Part shown: positions 1 to 10,619 of the stretch, one piece after another
How positions within the stretch are numbered: position 1 is the stretch's first letter
How the letters are laid out: each line of letters starts with the position of its first letter
NCBI RefSeq assembly: GCF_004359215.1
Contig: NW_027152021.1
Coordinates: 177,969-241,968, forward strand
From: Bremia lactucae
Taxonomy: Eukaryota; Oomycota; Peronosporomycetes; Peronosporales; Peronosporaceae
Reading direction: 5' to 3'
DNA length: 64,000 nucleotides
Program-made: the position numbers and the translations under genes
The notes under the pieces: model-generated
What the model was told of the DNA's origin: nothing
Databases searched by the model: none
The model's input: the letters and a program-made list of their open reading frames with translations, nothing else

Positions 1-48
1 TTCACTCAATCACTCTAGCGACCTGTGTTCACATACACGGCGCCGAAG

Positions 49-1174
49 ATGCCACCTAAAAAGGGCCACGTTGGTGGGTCGTCTGCGAAGACGCTCACTC
101 AACCTCGCACTAAGCGCACGCGCCGCGTAACACGCCGGCAGCGTCTAATGCCTTAGTCGAGACGCTGACAGCCACTGCTACTGTCGCGTTAACAGGGCTC
201 AAGGATCTATCCCACTTTAACAGTGAGGATGTTGATCCGTCGCTCATTGTCGACTACAATGAGTCGACACCGTTGCCGTCATAGTAGTGATGCGGACAAC
301 GATCTCATGAGGAAGGATGATGACACATTATTGCCCATCCAAACTTATATCATGGTTCACAACATGGAGACAGCAACAATTACGAATGCTGTCTCGTCAT
401 CTGCGCTTAATGGTGCAGCGACCATTAATGCGAGCGCTGCCCATAAAGGCGCAGATGCTTCTCTGCTTCTCCGTTGGATAAAACCACAACGTCTATTGCT
501 CAGACCATTATACGTAATGGTTCTGACATCGAGAATTCTCAGTGTAAAGATCCGCCAACGACACGTGAATGTGCTCAGTCGGCGTCACAAGCTAGTCATT
601 TTGAATGTGGCTATACGATGGGTGGCATTTTACCGATGCCATCTAAATGGCCTATTTAAACGGACCAAGAGCGTCGCTCCTAGAGCGCGCTCTTCTAGAC
701 GCTCATAAATATTATGGTGTCTTTAAATCATGAAGGGCTCAGGGAAAATCGCTTGGGAGTATTTTCCCGATCCCGGTCAAGTTGCGTTCAAATGAAACGC
801 CCGACCAATAGGAGGCGGAATTCACACGTCGCATTCTTCCGCATTACGATACGATGAAACAGCGGTCGCAGCGAAATAATGTCGCCCGCTTGCGTGTGAA
901 AGAAATCATGGGCGGTACTGTACCCCCTGTTTCTTCTAACAACGCTGCTTCGGCTAGTCCATTTGAGACTAGCGAAGGGGCCTCAGCTGGTGCTCCTTTT
1001 CATAGGCAGCCACCAAGCCGGGCACATCAATACGTAGGGTATCGATCGGTTCCCAAGCGTCGACACTCTTCGGGTAACCTCTTCATTGCACGAGGATCTG
1101 ATACTTTTGTCTCACGGAGCGTTGGGCAACACACCTTCAACAAGAATGCGTTGAATCCCACTCGCATCCATTAG
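49..1174 (+). pseudogene. Antisense ORF of family X, copy 1 (broken)
   Basis: Starts with an ATG giving MPPKKGHVGG, then a basic stretch (RTKRTRR), then an acidic motif SEDVDPSLIVDY. At least three frameshifts or deletions break it, but the reading resumes, e.g. 854-1174 with KQRSQRNNVARLRVKEIMGG. It runs opposite to the pol genes of the same element and overlaps the chromodomain region of pol. The same ORF recurs at 41031-42420, 38165-39110 and 12708-11650. No known domain is recognised; a region with heptad-like hydrophobics follows downstream in other copies. Confidence 0.55.
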
Positions 1175-1790
1175 TGCAGGCGGCGCCCGATAGGAGTGGA
1201 GATCTTGCTCACCTACTTGCGGCTGCCTTACCTTCGTCCGTTCAGTAAAAGGCGTTGAGCGCTGCTGAACGACGTATTGCGGATCTCGAGGGTCAAGGCT
1301 CGCGACCAACCTCGGATGTTCATGATGTCCGAGCGAAGGTTCGATAGGGTCATGAACACCTGAAGACTCGCTTGACCTTTTTGAGAGGATAATGCTGATG
1401 AATCGCGTTACTCGCGTGGTATCCCTCGCTCTCCAAGTCCTTTTCGTGGTGGGAGGAGTCATTCGGCTAAAAGTTTTTCGCCTTCTACGTCCACCTCTCC
1501 CGATCGACGCTCGATTCACAGTCGGCGTCACTATCGGTCTCCTTAGACGGATGGGATTATGTGACCTAATTTGGTACTACATACCGTTTCAGACGACCCA
1601 CGTAACATACGGGGTGCGTCTTCATATACGGGGGAAGGTTGAGCCTAAAATTTAGGTTTCCAACCTCTTTTACCACCGTAAAGGGCTCAGTGAAACGCGA
1701 CAAAACTTCGTAATACCTCCAGGTAGTACAGCAATTACATTTTTAGGTAGGTAGTAGCAGTATTAAATAGTACTTTTTCACCCACTCTAA
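1000..1790 (-). pseudogene. Family X pol C-terminus: GPY/F-like tail and chromodomain remnant
   Basis: On the minus strand 1760-1570 reads, with frame changes, LPKN..AVLPGG and MKTHP.CYVGRLKRY, the tail that follows the integrase core in chromodomain Ty3/gypsy elements. The frame then continues through 1531-1112 to PALMDASGIQR.LVEG, the usual lead-in of the chromodomain, which decays by about 1000. In living elements the chromodomain would guide integration to chromatin. Damage here is heavy. Confidence 0.6.
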
Positions 1791-1795
1791 AGCGT

Positions 1796-2928
1796 TCATT
1801 TCAGTCCGCATATTCTTTTGCTTGTTCTGTGCGCTTGCCATCGCGTCACGGACTTTTCGAGTGATGACTTATCGCTCACGCTTTTAGCATCATACTCGCC
1901 TATGACACCGCCGAGAGGTCGGTTATAAGGCGTAGTTTTATTGACCACTGCTAAATTGGCAGGTTCACTAGAGCAAGTTTCTGTCGTTGAGATGATACCT
2001 TCGCAGGTCATCGTCATATTGACGAAGCTATGTCCCTCTTTCACACCGAGCCAAGTGAGGAGCCCTCCCCCACTAAGCCTCCAGCTGCGCACAAACGAGA
2101 CTGGCGTCCGAGAATAGCGCAGTCCATTAATATAAAACGGTGTCTCACTCGTACTGGCGTGGACACTGTTATTTGTAGTGAACTCCACAAAGGGCAACTG
2201 TCTGCTCCATTCTTTGGGAATTGGTATTGTGCGTAAGATGTCCTCCACGACGCGATTGGCATGTTCTGTTTGGCCATCAGTCTGAGGATGATCTGCGGTT
2301 GACATGTGGAGCTTGCTACCTAGCTGCTCATACACATGTCGCCAAAAACAGACGTAAAACGTGGATCCCGGTCCGACACTGGGAATCCCATGTAGTGATC
2401 CAGGAACATAGGAGCTCCCTCCTTGCCTGTGATCGATGTTTACCTGGTGCTAAATGCACCAGTTTGCTCAGTCTGTCTACAGAAACGACGAGCCTCCTGT
2501 CCGACCCTTATGATCGGGCGGCTTCCAAACATGCAGTCCAGACTTACTGACTTCCAACAATCCGTTAAAATCGGTAGCGGCTTCAGTGGCGCGCTGCTGG
2601 ACGGTGCGGTTTTATTGCGCTGACACTGTTCGCATGGGCAAATATACTTGACCACCCATCTTTTTAGGAGTGGCCACCAAAATTTATCTGACACTCGTAA
2701 GAATGTCTTTTCACGGCCCAAATACCCACTAGATGGTGGATCATGGAGCTTGTGAATGATCATCAGCTTGAGATCTGTGTCATGAGGCACATATATTTTC
2801 AAGGGATCACAAGGTGACAGCAGATGCCATAATCGGCCATAGCTGTAGCTAAAGTGATTTAGCTTAGCTTCACGTGCGACGGAAGGGTTACCTTTTGTCC
2901 ACCAAAGTGATCCAGCAGTAGGCGACAA
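1796..2928 (-). pseudogene. Family X integrase (broken)
   Basis: Minus-strand 2928-2440 shows the HHCC zinc region (IIHKLHDPPSSGYLGREKTF, then CPCEQCQ) and the first core strand SVSLDCMF. Minus 2335-1796 shows STADHPQTDGQTEHANRVV and LPFVEFTTNNSVHASTSE, the late part of the core. A frameshift near 2440 and one near 2335 separate the pieces and the middle of the core (around the second Asp) is scrambled, so no active integrase is possible. Confidence 0.8.
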
Positions 2929-2929
2929 T

Positions 2930-3560
2930 GGTCGTCCTGACTGTAGCTCTCTTTTATTTCGGAGGCTAATCAGCTCGTCTTGTGGTATGCCTTCATGGCT
3001 GCCAACGTTGACGATTCAACTTATGCTTTAGCACTAGACACACTTTTCTAGTGTCTAACCTCGAAGTCTGGTCCGCGCGATAAAGCGTAAGCCAAGACAT
3101 TCTACTTACCCGGCTAAAAAAATGTGAGCCATCTTGCCATTCTAGGCGAGAGGTGCGGTGAATTTATTGCGGTCCGCAGTGATGTGAGTTCCGTATAAAC
3201 CATAATGGTTCGGTGCCCAGTAGGTGCACGAAACTTGACATGAGCATACTTTTCCAAAAGTAGCTCTTTGTCATGCACGGGGTAATTCAGTTCGCGGCTT
3301 TGAAAAGCCGGGACTGATAAGAGATGACGCGGTCAACACCGTCGTCATCTTTCTGCATGAGCGCGCTGCCGACTGCAAAATTTCTTGAACCGCAGACGAC
3401 GCTAAAGGGCTTATCCGCGTCTGGCAATGCCAAGACCGGTGCCTCTACAAGAGATTGCTTCACCGATGTGAACGCATCATCTTGTTCTTTTATCCAAACC
3501 CATTCTGCGTCCTTTTTAAGGAGGTCAGAAAATGGTTTTGTTTGCTCAGCATAACTCTTG
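2930..3560 (-). pseudogene. Family X RNase H region (broken)
   Basis: The end of the 3775-3287 reading carries KPFSVVCGSRNFAVGSALMQ and DRVISYQSRLF, the start of a Ty3/gypsy RNase H, with the expected catalytic Asp of VVCDAS replaced (VVCGSR). Further remnants of the RNase H and the spacer to integrase continue in other frames down to about 2930 and match the better copy at 16694-17494. Confidence 0.7.
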
Positions 3561-4400
3561 CTAGATTTATGCAAGTAATTAACGACCCCTAGAAATTCGT
3601 GCAAATCTTTCACATGCCGTGGGATTGGCCATTCCTTTACAGCCTTTACCTTGTCTGGGCCTGCTCGTACACCGTGTGTACCTATGATGCAACCCAGCAC
3701 AGGTATATCGAGGACCCCTATGACGCACTTTTGCAAGTTGACGTACAATTGAATGTCCTTCAAAGTCTGCAACACAACGTCTAAATGACGCTTGTGCGAC
3801 TCTATTGCGCTCGGCCCGTCCTTGCTCTACTATGTACAAATACATCGTCAAAGTAATGGGACGCGTAGGCACGGTGCTGTCGCGTCACGTGAGCCACCAC
3901 TCGGTCGAATGTCGCTGGTGCATTTTTCAAACATTGAGGCATTGCAAGGCACTCCCAAACATATCGCTTGGGGTGCTTACTGCCGTTTTGGCTACATCGG
4001 ACTCTCTCGTGAGTACCTGATAGTAGTCATCCTTCAAATCCCACGCGGAAAAGCTAGTTGACTTTCCCATGGAGTTCAACAAAGCATCTTTTCGTGGGAT
4101 CGGCGTTTGCGCCGGGATGGTCGCCATTTTCATCTTATTGTAAGCATGAACCACGCGCCATCCACCTGTGACTTAAGGCACAAGAAAGGTCGGGCTGCAG
4201 TGAGCGATTTGCTCTCACGCACATGTGCCGCCTTGGCTCGCTTGTCGAAGAACTCATCGATATAATCGACTTGTTCTTTCGGCCACGGCCATTGCCTGGT
4301 CACACAATACTTGGTGCCAGTTTCGAGGTCTATTGCGTTCCCAATGCCCCTATCTGCTGGTAGGCGGCTTGGCACTTCTTCTAGGAACACATCCCGATGT
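3287..4400 (-). pseudogene. Family X reverse transcriptase (broken)
   Basis: Minus-strand pieces in order: PADRGIGNAIDLETGTKYCV (4390-4130), palm with FSAWDLKDDYYQVL and PIPRK (4154-3927), the codons for the YFDD box at about 3840-3855, then the thumb/connection with LGCIIGTHGV and DLHEFLGVVNYLHK (3775-3287). The family consensus is DLKDGYYQ and STPSGMLWEWLVMPQGL; copy 1 has lost part of the latter through a deletion around 3930. Three frameshifts. Confidence 0.8.
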
Positions 4401-4726
4401 TTAACAGAACCTCAAAGATCAGACTGTCTCTCAAGGCATCCCAGCTTTGAGCAGCGAACCGTTTGTTTTTGTCCGTTTCTAGGACGCTCTCGTCCATTGT
4501 GGACGACGAGCAACAGTCCACCAAGTTCTCTTCTGGAACTGGTGTGACTATTTCGTGGATCTTTCCTTTCTTTAATTCGGCAAGGAACAGATTCCACGAC
4601 ACCTCCGGGAGATTAACTATCTCCTTGGCAGATTTGAAGACTTGTCGGAGCACCTCAACTGAGGATGCCTCCTCAATTTCGTCTTTGACGGCCTCGAAAC
4701 ACCTCGAAAGTAGCAGGATGAGATCT
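4400..4726 (-). pseudogene. Family X linker between protease and RT
   Basis: Minus-strand reading with EVSWNLFLAELKKGKIHEIV and STMDESVLETDKNKRFAAQS. This stretch precedes RT in family X (compare 44900-44400) and has no recognised domain. It is open for over 100 codons but its upstream end is replaced by foreign sequence from 4727. Confidence 0.55.
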
Positions 4727-4900
4727 GAATAATTCCGTCCGGGCAACGCCCTCATTGAGCGCGCTGCCCATATTGGCGCAGCCGCTTCTCCGATAGGTAA
4801 AATTATCATTCACAATGAGTCTTACGCAGAAGATCCTGAGCGTAAAGCTCCACCGACAGCACGTGAGCGTCTCCAGTCGGTGTCGCTTTACCCTTTGATA
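4727..4900. other. Patchwork insert: family Y gag scrap plus antisense-ORF scrap
   Basis: 4727-4765 matches the family Y gag segment that reads MRALPGRNYSDLILLLS (compare 57237-57285 on the plus strand). It is directly followed by 4766-4900, which resembles part of the family X antisense ORF (compare 421-470 and 38695-38760). Both lie between the X linker and X protease, where neither belongs. Confidence 0.6.
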
Positions 4901-4914
4901 TTTAAGTAGATACA

Positions 4915-5200
4915 CTGCGTAAAACGTCCTCAGTTACGCGATTGTTGCAGTTGAAATTTGCAACACTTCGTTAAGCTGCTTATAATTATAAACCGCCGAA
5001 AAATCTCGGCGGCGCATTTTCTTAAAGCGCCAGATGTTCAGCATGAAAATGAAGGAAGGCGGCAATGTGATGCATCATTGCAATGAAATTCTCAACATCA
5101 GCGCGAATATAAGCAGCGTCGGCGACAAATGGAGGACGAGAACGTGGTCGTTCGAAGGCCCGTCCTCTTTAATAAGAACTGATCCAAGATCACTCGTTTA
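4915..5200. other. Unassigned spacer in element X copy 1
   Basis: No credible reading frame. It contains a short inverted repeat around 5000-5022 (CCGCCGA / TCGGCGG) and matches no other element part that I can recognise. From about 5140 the family X linker (compare 44740) resumes. Confidence 0.3.
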
Positions 5201-5337
5201 GATGTGCCTTTGATCGTCCTAATTTGTCGGGTACTCGTTCTTCGAGTCATACGACCTTTGACGAAGAAGCGGGTGCCGTCGCTCTCCTGGCTGACACACC
5301 CCTATCAACCGCACCAGGCTTTAGGCACTGTGCCGGT

Positions 5338-6003
5338 TCATGCGACTGGACTTCCTGTCAGCTCGCTGTCTACTGCCACAAACTCTCGGCTCTGTGCAGG
5401 ACTACGAAACACATGACTTCTTGTCATTGCCTTTTTCACTACCCCAGTCTTCACGAGCTGGGAAGGAATTGGTGACATTTGACATCCCGTCAACGCACCC
5501 TCAACTGTGTTCGACACGACATCAGTTGCATACGCCTCTCGCAGGAACACATCCTTTCCGATGACCTGAGTAGAGTTTGCAACGGTGCGTGTACGCCAGT
5601 CTGTCCATGGTTGGTACTTTGCCAACCATGGCATGCCTAGGATGAGGTCATACGGACTCTCCATACCTAGCACTGTGAGCTTCTCTTTACAAGAGAAGTC
5701 GCTTAAGCTGAAGGCGAGTTCTACCTGAACTCCCTCAGACTTGACGAGCGCGTTGTTTTCTAATCGAACGGTCGCCTTTTCTGGCTTGCCATTCTGGCAA
5801 AGCGACTCAAACATCGCCGGTCTCTTTCTTAGAGCCGCGAGTTTTACAAAATTTTGTGATGCACCCGAATCCACTAGGAGGGTCATCACCTGGTCATAGC
5901 CTCGTACTTGAGCGCTATAGAACAGCAGGGTTGAGGTCCGAAGTTGCGAGACCTCAGGTGGAGAGTCATGAACCCGGTAGCATAGTCCAGGGACTATGCT
6001 ACC
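5338..6003 (-). pseudogene. Family X protease (aspartic), longest copy
   Basis: A long open minus-strand reading holds the retropepsin active site MTLLVDSGASQNFV and the second conserved motif DLILGMPWLAKY about 80 residues later, as in Ty3/gypsy proteases that cut the Gag-Pol polyprotein. The reading continues without a stop into the linker. Its start codon (6078) lies in the foreign family Y sequence beyond the palindrome, so residues before about 25 are not original. Confidence 0.85.
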
Positions 6004-6020
6004 GGGTTCATGACTCTCCA
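5959..6020. repeat. Perfect 62-bp palindrome at element junction
   Basis: Arms 5959-5988 and 5991-6020 are exact reverse complements over 30 bases, separated by two bases (AG). The right arm carries the sequence seen in other X copies (GGACTATGCTACC, compare 45544-45556 and 18142-18155) joined to a family Y piece; the left arm is an extra inverted copy inserted after ACCTCA. Confidence 0.95.
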
Positions 6021-6027
6021 AAACTTT

Positions 6028-6585
6028 GCTATCGGTCTGCCCCCTACGAAATTGGCGTAAAGCTCGAAAGAGCTCCAATTCCGCTTTTACCAGAGATCTG
6101 GTACGGTGCGGGAAAACATATACCCAGTAGGTGCGGGGTGCCCTACTGGGTAAGACCTAGGATCTGTTGAACCTCTAGGAGGTGAGACTAAACAGGACCT
6201 AGCCCCTATTAGCTCGGTGCTTAATGGCACGGAGAGAGAGTACAAGCCTGGCTTGCTAGTCGCTCAAGCGACTGTAAAGGGCTTTGATTAGCCGTGGTCA
6301 ATTTAATTGACTCAGGAGCGTCTTGCAATTGTGCTCGACTTCTTTCCTTGAAGGAAGTCAACAATACGTTGAGGCGCTGAAAGCGCATGAAGGTTAAACA
6401 ATAACTGTAAGCTTAGCGACTGGGACTCGAATCACTGTTCCCAAAGTTCCATTGAATTAAGGTATAAAGTTTCTGGGCTTTGACAGTATGGAATGCTGTC
6501 TCGTCCTTGATTTGGATTCGAGATATGATCTCATCCTTGGAATGGCCTGGCTAGAACACCATGAGCCAGGGATCGATTGGAGGAC
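6028..6585 (+). mobile_element. Flipped segment of family Y (gag-protease junction)
   Basis: This stretch runs parallel to 57507-58060 of the plus-strand Y copy, while both flanks (6003-6024 and 6590-8036) run in the opposite sense. It includes the conserved AGAGATCTGGTACGGTGCGG and the protease-related AGCGTCTTGCAATT (IDSGASCN). It is therefore a local inversion of about 560 bp inside a minus-strand Y element. Confidence 0.75.
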
Positions 6586-6589
6586 GTAA

Positions 6590-7537
6590 ATGTTTCGTGC
6601 TTCCGCACATATACCATCTACGGATGGTCTTATGCTGTTCCACAGCTTAAAGAGCCTTTTCTCCTTCCTCAACGAGGCTTTGATCCATGGGTTCCGGTCT
6701 ATTAGACGGAACCCTTGTACTCGAAGAGCTTGTTCGGTAAACAGGCGTGTTTACGCGAGCAGACTTAAAGTCGAACTCAGCGCGTAGCGCTATGGCAACT
6801 GCCTCTTCAAAAGCAGCAGGATGAGATTGGAATAATTCCGTCCGGGCAACGCCCTCATTGAGACCCCTATAAAGATTATTACGGCAATTGCTTCTTGCAC
6901 CGGGTCTTGATGCATAGATGCAATGAGAGTTTTCAACTCCTGGACAAAGTCCCCTAGGGTTTGTTTACCCTGTCAAGTCGCTAGGGGCCGTGCTCGCATG
7001 CTAAAAGCCTGATCAGGCGGTGCAAACATGCTGGTCATTTGCTGTTTCAGAAAATCTCACGAGGGAAAAAGCGTCGTTTGTGGACGTACTGCACGATAGT
7101 GCCCTTTCAATCGCTCTACCTCCGAGTTTGGAAATGGCCATGGTCACCTTTTGCCGTTATGTTATGAACAAGACGGAGTCAGTGGACATCTCCATCTGCT
7201 TGATGTAAAAAGGGAGATGTTCTCCCTCTTTTTTTACAAGTAGTTACATTAACAGCTTATGGGCGAGCCTTTGGCTCTAAATCAGGTATAGAGATGTACC
7301 GGGTTGGCATCGGCCGCAAGGTTATCTTGTACCTGGCTGATCAGGAAGGATTTTTATCGCATGAAGACTTCATGCCTTGAATTTAGGAGTTCTGATCCCT
7401 GGGATATAATGAACTCTACAATTTCAAGCCCAAATAAAGTTTTGAGCTTGTCATAAGCTGCGCGTTGCGCCTCTGAAAGTTCTGGACTCATCCATTTCAG
7501 TAAAGGCTTAGTCTTATAAAGACTCAGGCGTGTATTG
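6590..7537 (-). pseudogene. Family Y gag (broken), minus copy
   Basis: Reverse complement of 56555-57505. Recognisable pieces are the zinc-knuckle lead (near 6590-6610), the RALPGRNYSDLI segment (6858-6820) and the capsid-like segment around 6900-7060. Multiple stops. It follows PBS and LTR3 on the same strand, so it is the 5' end of a Y element whose pol has been replaced by that of X. Confidence 0.7.
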
Positions 7538-7553
7538 ACTACGAGTGCTACCA
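7537..7553 (-). other. Primer-binding site of family Y
   Basis: Minus strand reads TGGTAGCACTCGTAGTC two bases inside LTR3. The same sequence sits at 56538 in the plus copy. It would pair with the 3' end of a tRNA ending TGCTACCA. Confidence 0.7.
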
Positions 7554-7555
7554 GG

Positions 7556-8036
7556 TGTAGCGGAGCTACCTCGCTCCTAAAGTCAGAGGAAGACTTTTAG
7601 ACTCAGAGAGTCTTTTAGTTCTATTGAACTATAGTTTAACAACTCAGGGAGTCGTACAAGCCATTAAAGTTAATGATTCCTACTTCAAGGGATTCAGCAG
7701 CTCGTAGAACCAAGTGACAACTAGCGCCCAAGAGTATGTACATTAGAAAGGCTTCTATCTCTAACAGATCAATGCGCAAGCCATAGGAAGGCACTTAATG
7801 CTTTAAGATCAAAAGAAAACTGCACTTGATTTAATTATTTTATCTAAAACCTTACCCTAGCTAGTTTAAAAATAGCTTTCGTCCGCCAGATTTATATCTG
7901 GCGGCGACCACATTTGTTACCCGTAATAAATGGAATTTAAGTAATTAACTATTTTATAATAGGATAAAAGGGTATATTACCGATAAGGTAAATGTACCAC
8001 AAAATCGTTTTTTTAACCGATGTGTGCCCCATTACA
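7556..8036 (-). repeat. LTR3 (family Y 5' LTR), minus strand
   Basis: On the minus strand it starts TGTAATGGGGCACAC and ends GAGCTACACC-type with CGCTACA. The second copy is 56057-56535. TG...CA ends, followed by PBS and Y gag, identify it as a 5' LTR. It has inserted into, or adjoins, an open reading frame at 8036. Confidence 0.85.
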
Positions 8037-8272
8037 CTCACCAAACATTCCTTCATGATGTATCTTAAGTAGTTCAAGCTTTGTAAGGTACGTTGGTCTA
8101 TGGCCTTGGTTGTCTTTCGCGCATCCGCTTGTGCGACTACATCTGACATTTTTTTATAACCTACCTCGCACTGCTTAATGAAAGAAATTGCTGGCGCGCA
8201 GGTATCGGCATAAGAGCAGGTCAAGGCTCCGGCCAAAATTGTGCTCGTATCCGTCAGTCTCGCCCTCAACAA
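8037..8272 (-). pseudogene. Unrecognised ORF fragment cut by LTR3
   Basis: An uninterrupted minus-strand reading of about 79 residues (SILAG-like ALTCSYADTCAPAIS, then KKMSDVVAQADARKTT and LQSLNYLRYIMKECL) runs directly into LTR3. It has a protein-like composition with three Cys, and does not match any part of families X, W or Y seen here. It could be a host gene fragment or another element. No start codon is evident upstream. Confidence 0.3.
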
Positions 8273-8576
8273 GACTATCCGATAATTATATCGCCCATGA
8301 AGCCCATGACACGCATACAGGCGGTCATATGGTCAAAGATAGAGAGCGTACCCGTTTAATTAGTCTACATCTTCAAAGTAAAGAAGAGGTTTCCACGATA
8401 TGGTTCGAAATTTTCCAATTTATGCATATTAATTCCAATAAAAGGAATAACAAAGACGTACCAGCTTATTTTCTTTTGAAATATAAATTTTTAGTTCCAT
8501 AGATTTCAGCTTTAGAAACAGAAGATAATAGTGTCACAGAAGACATTAGTTCTATTGATCAGTAGATTTAATCTGA
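8273..8576. other. No recognised feature
   Basis: AT-rich sequence without a convincing gene or repeat match. Confidence 0.3.
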
Positions 8577-8908
8577 ATAAAGCCCACCAATCGCTACAAG
8601 ACACAATTAGGCGGTGCGCAAAGAGGCGCTTTACATATTTAGCTATAGATATATCAAAGCTAGTAGATAGAAGATCGTTACGAAATAAAATTATAATTCA
8701 ATAGAGAAATGATAAACCCTTTTTAATTAGAAGTACCGATTTACTTTTTATCTTACTAAAGCATTAGCATCGACCTCTAGTAGCTAAGACTTATAATCTA
8801 CTTGTAACCTTCTCTGCATGTCAGCGACGTGAAGTAACCGAGGCACCTCACCTTCACTGTTATTAGTGTAGGTTTGGCTACTACTGTTATCAGTTCTAGC
8901 GAAATATA
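8577..8908 (+). repeat. LTR2 (family W 5' LTR), 5'-truncated
   Basis: Matches the 3' two thirds of the complete LTR2 at 36986-37490 (shared CGATTGTGC-type hairpin region, GATCGTTACG, GTAGCTAAGAC, TAGTACTGTTATCAG motifs). It is followed by the W primer-binding site and W gag on the same strand. Confidence 0.75.
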
Positions 8909-8910
8909 GC

Positions 8911-8929
8911 TGGTAGCACTTCGTGGTCC
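8911..8929 (+). other. Primer-binding site of family W
   Basis: TGGTAGCACTTCGTGGTCC directly after LTR2. The minus copy at 40328-40310 reads almost the same. It differs from the X and Y sites after the first eight bases. Confidence 0.65.
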
Positions 8930-9129
8930 GTTCAACGCCTACGTACATTCCAATCAGATTGGACATGTTAGATAATAAAGGAGGAAGCTTTCAAGCCTCT
9001 CCAGAAGGCTTCCACGCAACTCGTGAAACGTTCACTAACTCAGTGACGAGGAATGGAAAGCGGCCAGACATCCTCCGTAGGCGGGCTAGTTAGTGCCATG
9101 TTGTGTGCTATAAACAGACGACAAACATG

Positions 9130-9970
9130 CGGCTATAGACAAGTTTGTACAACATGAAATCGACGGGCTCGCAGAGGTGTTCAGAAAACAGGGTGCTCAG
9201 CAGTTGGAGTTGTTGAGACTGCAGAATTTACATGCTTCTGCGTCGACCCGAAAGCTTTAAGATCAAAATCTCTAAGCTTAAGGCAGTCTTAGGCGACTTC
9301 CTTATAAGATGCTCCGTCAAATAAGGTGACGTCATTGAAGCTCGCCGTATCAATGATGATGCGACGAAAGTAAAATTTGGCATGTCCAACTTAGCCGAAC
9401 GTGCCAAATATTGGGCTTTGTATCTCAAGCTTCACGACCCATAAGTCTTTGGATCGTATGAGGTATTTAAGACCCAGCTCAGACAAACCATTGAGCCGCC
9501 ACGTGCCGAATTCAGGGCTCGAGCCGAGCTGTTGGATTTGAAGCAGGGCAAACGTGACCTTTACGATTATGCCCAGCATACACGATACCTGGTCAGTTTT
9601 TTCATGAGTCATTCAATTAATGAACAAATACAGGTAACTTGGTTGATTAAAGGTCTTGTAGACCCCCTTTCAAATCACCTGTTCCGGCTCGAACTAAAGT
9701 CGCTCGATCAAGCGATTTCTATAGCGGAACAGGAGGACTTAAGTCTTAAGTAGGGTTTCGTCCACTTTGGAGCTTATCGTCCCCCAAGACAACAAGAAAA
9801 CGAAGGTCCAGAAACTATGGACCTCTAGTATGTGGAGTGCGAGAAACTCCGCTCTTCAAGCCACAAACGATTGTAAAAATGCGATCGTTGTCAAAAGACG
9901 GGCCACTACGCCTATGAGTGCCCCACGCCCAATGCCTAGATACATTGAGCGAAACGACCTCCGCTAGGAA
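9130..9970 (+). pseudogene. Family W gag (broken) with zinc knuckle
   Basis: 9532-9753 is an open stretch with DLYDYAQHTRYLVSFF and HLFRLELKSLDQAISIAEQE, typical of the Ty3/gypsy capsid. A CX2CX4HX4C knuckle (CDRCQKTGHYAYEC) is encoded at 9880-9921 in another frame. The region from 9130 to 9500 is gag in several frames. Frameshifts prevent a full protein. The rearranged relative at 39121-40300 runs the other way. Confidence 0.8.
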
Positions 9971-10169
9971 CAGCGGAGGACGCGGATCCGACGCTATTAA
10001 AAAATCGCAATGGCGAGACGGATCGTCAAAGAAACGGTCGGGGTTAGTAGGTGCGGAGCGCCTTACTGATCCAGCAACGTTAAAAGGATTTGCAGGCCAT
10101 TCGACGAAAGTTGCTCCTCACACAAACATGTGTAACTGCCGCAGGTGATGAGGTTAACCTCTTAATCTT

Positions 10170-10480
10170 GATAGTTATAATGACAAAATAAATTGCCCCT
10201 AAATTTCCTAGTCGATTGTGCGGCGTCAAACATTTTAATCCGACGCCAATCGCTAGAAGATCACAGACTCAAACTTATTGTGCGCGATTTTCTTTTAACG
10301 AGGATGACAGTGCGCCTAGCAACAGGCGCATCTGTCACAGTAAAAAAACGCATAGTTGTTATCCTGTACACGTCAAAGGGTAACAGTACGATGATAATTT
10401 CATCGTACTTGATTTGGATGACAAATTTGATGTCATCCTTGGATTACCGAGGCTCAGAAAGTACGAGCCATGCATAAATT
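10170..10480 (+). pseudogene. Family W protease fragment
   Basis: Reads PLNFLVDCAASNILIRR, i.e. the retropepsin D-S/C-G-A box with Gly changed to Ala, followed by VRLATGASVTV; the second motif appears as IILDLDDKFDVILG in a shifted frame near 10407-10445. RT and the rest of W pol are missing here; after about 10480 the sequence is family X. Confidence 0.7.
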
Positions 10481-10619
10481 AACAGCATCAAGTAGTGACA
10501 ATGCTTGTCTCTCGCAAATCCGAGGGTCATCTGATGAACGTCTTCGAGCGCCCACGAGCGCCCACGAGCGTGTGAATGTCCTACGAGAAAGTGCGATGGC
10601 CTCAATTGTGGGTCGATCG

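Larger units (their letters stand above)
1..6003 (-). mobile_element. Ty3/gypsy element X, copy 1, fused to family Y gag
   Basis: Reading right to left, protease, reverse transcriptase, RNase H, integrase, GPY/F-like tail and chromodomain region follow in the usual Ty3/gypsy order. The 3' LTR must lie off the left edge: position 1 is already inside the region that in the 40 kb copy sits about 80 bp from LTR1. The X gag and 5' LTR are missing; at 6003 the copy joins family Y sequence through a palindrome. Frames are broken many times and two foreign scraps sit at 4727-4900, so the copy is dead. Confidence 0.85.

Noticed and set aside
223..708. 161-codon frame as an RXLR-type effector or other host gene
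   Set aside because: No signal peptide and no RXLR-dEER; it is a frameshifted stretch of the family X antisense region, matched at 41280-41700.
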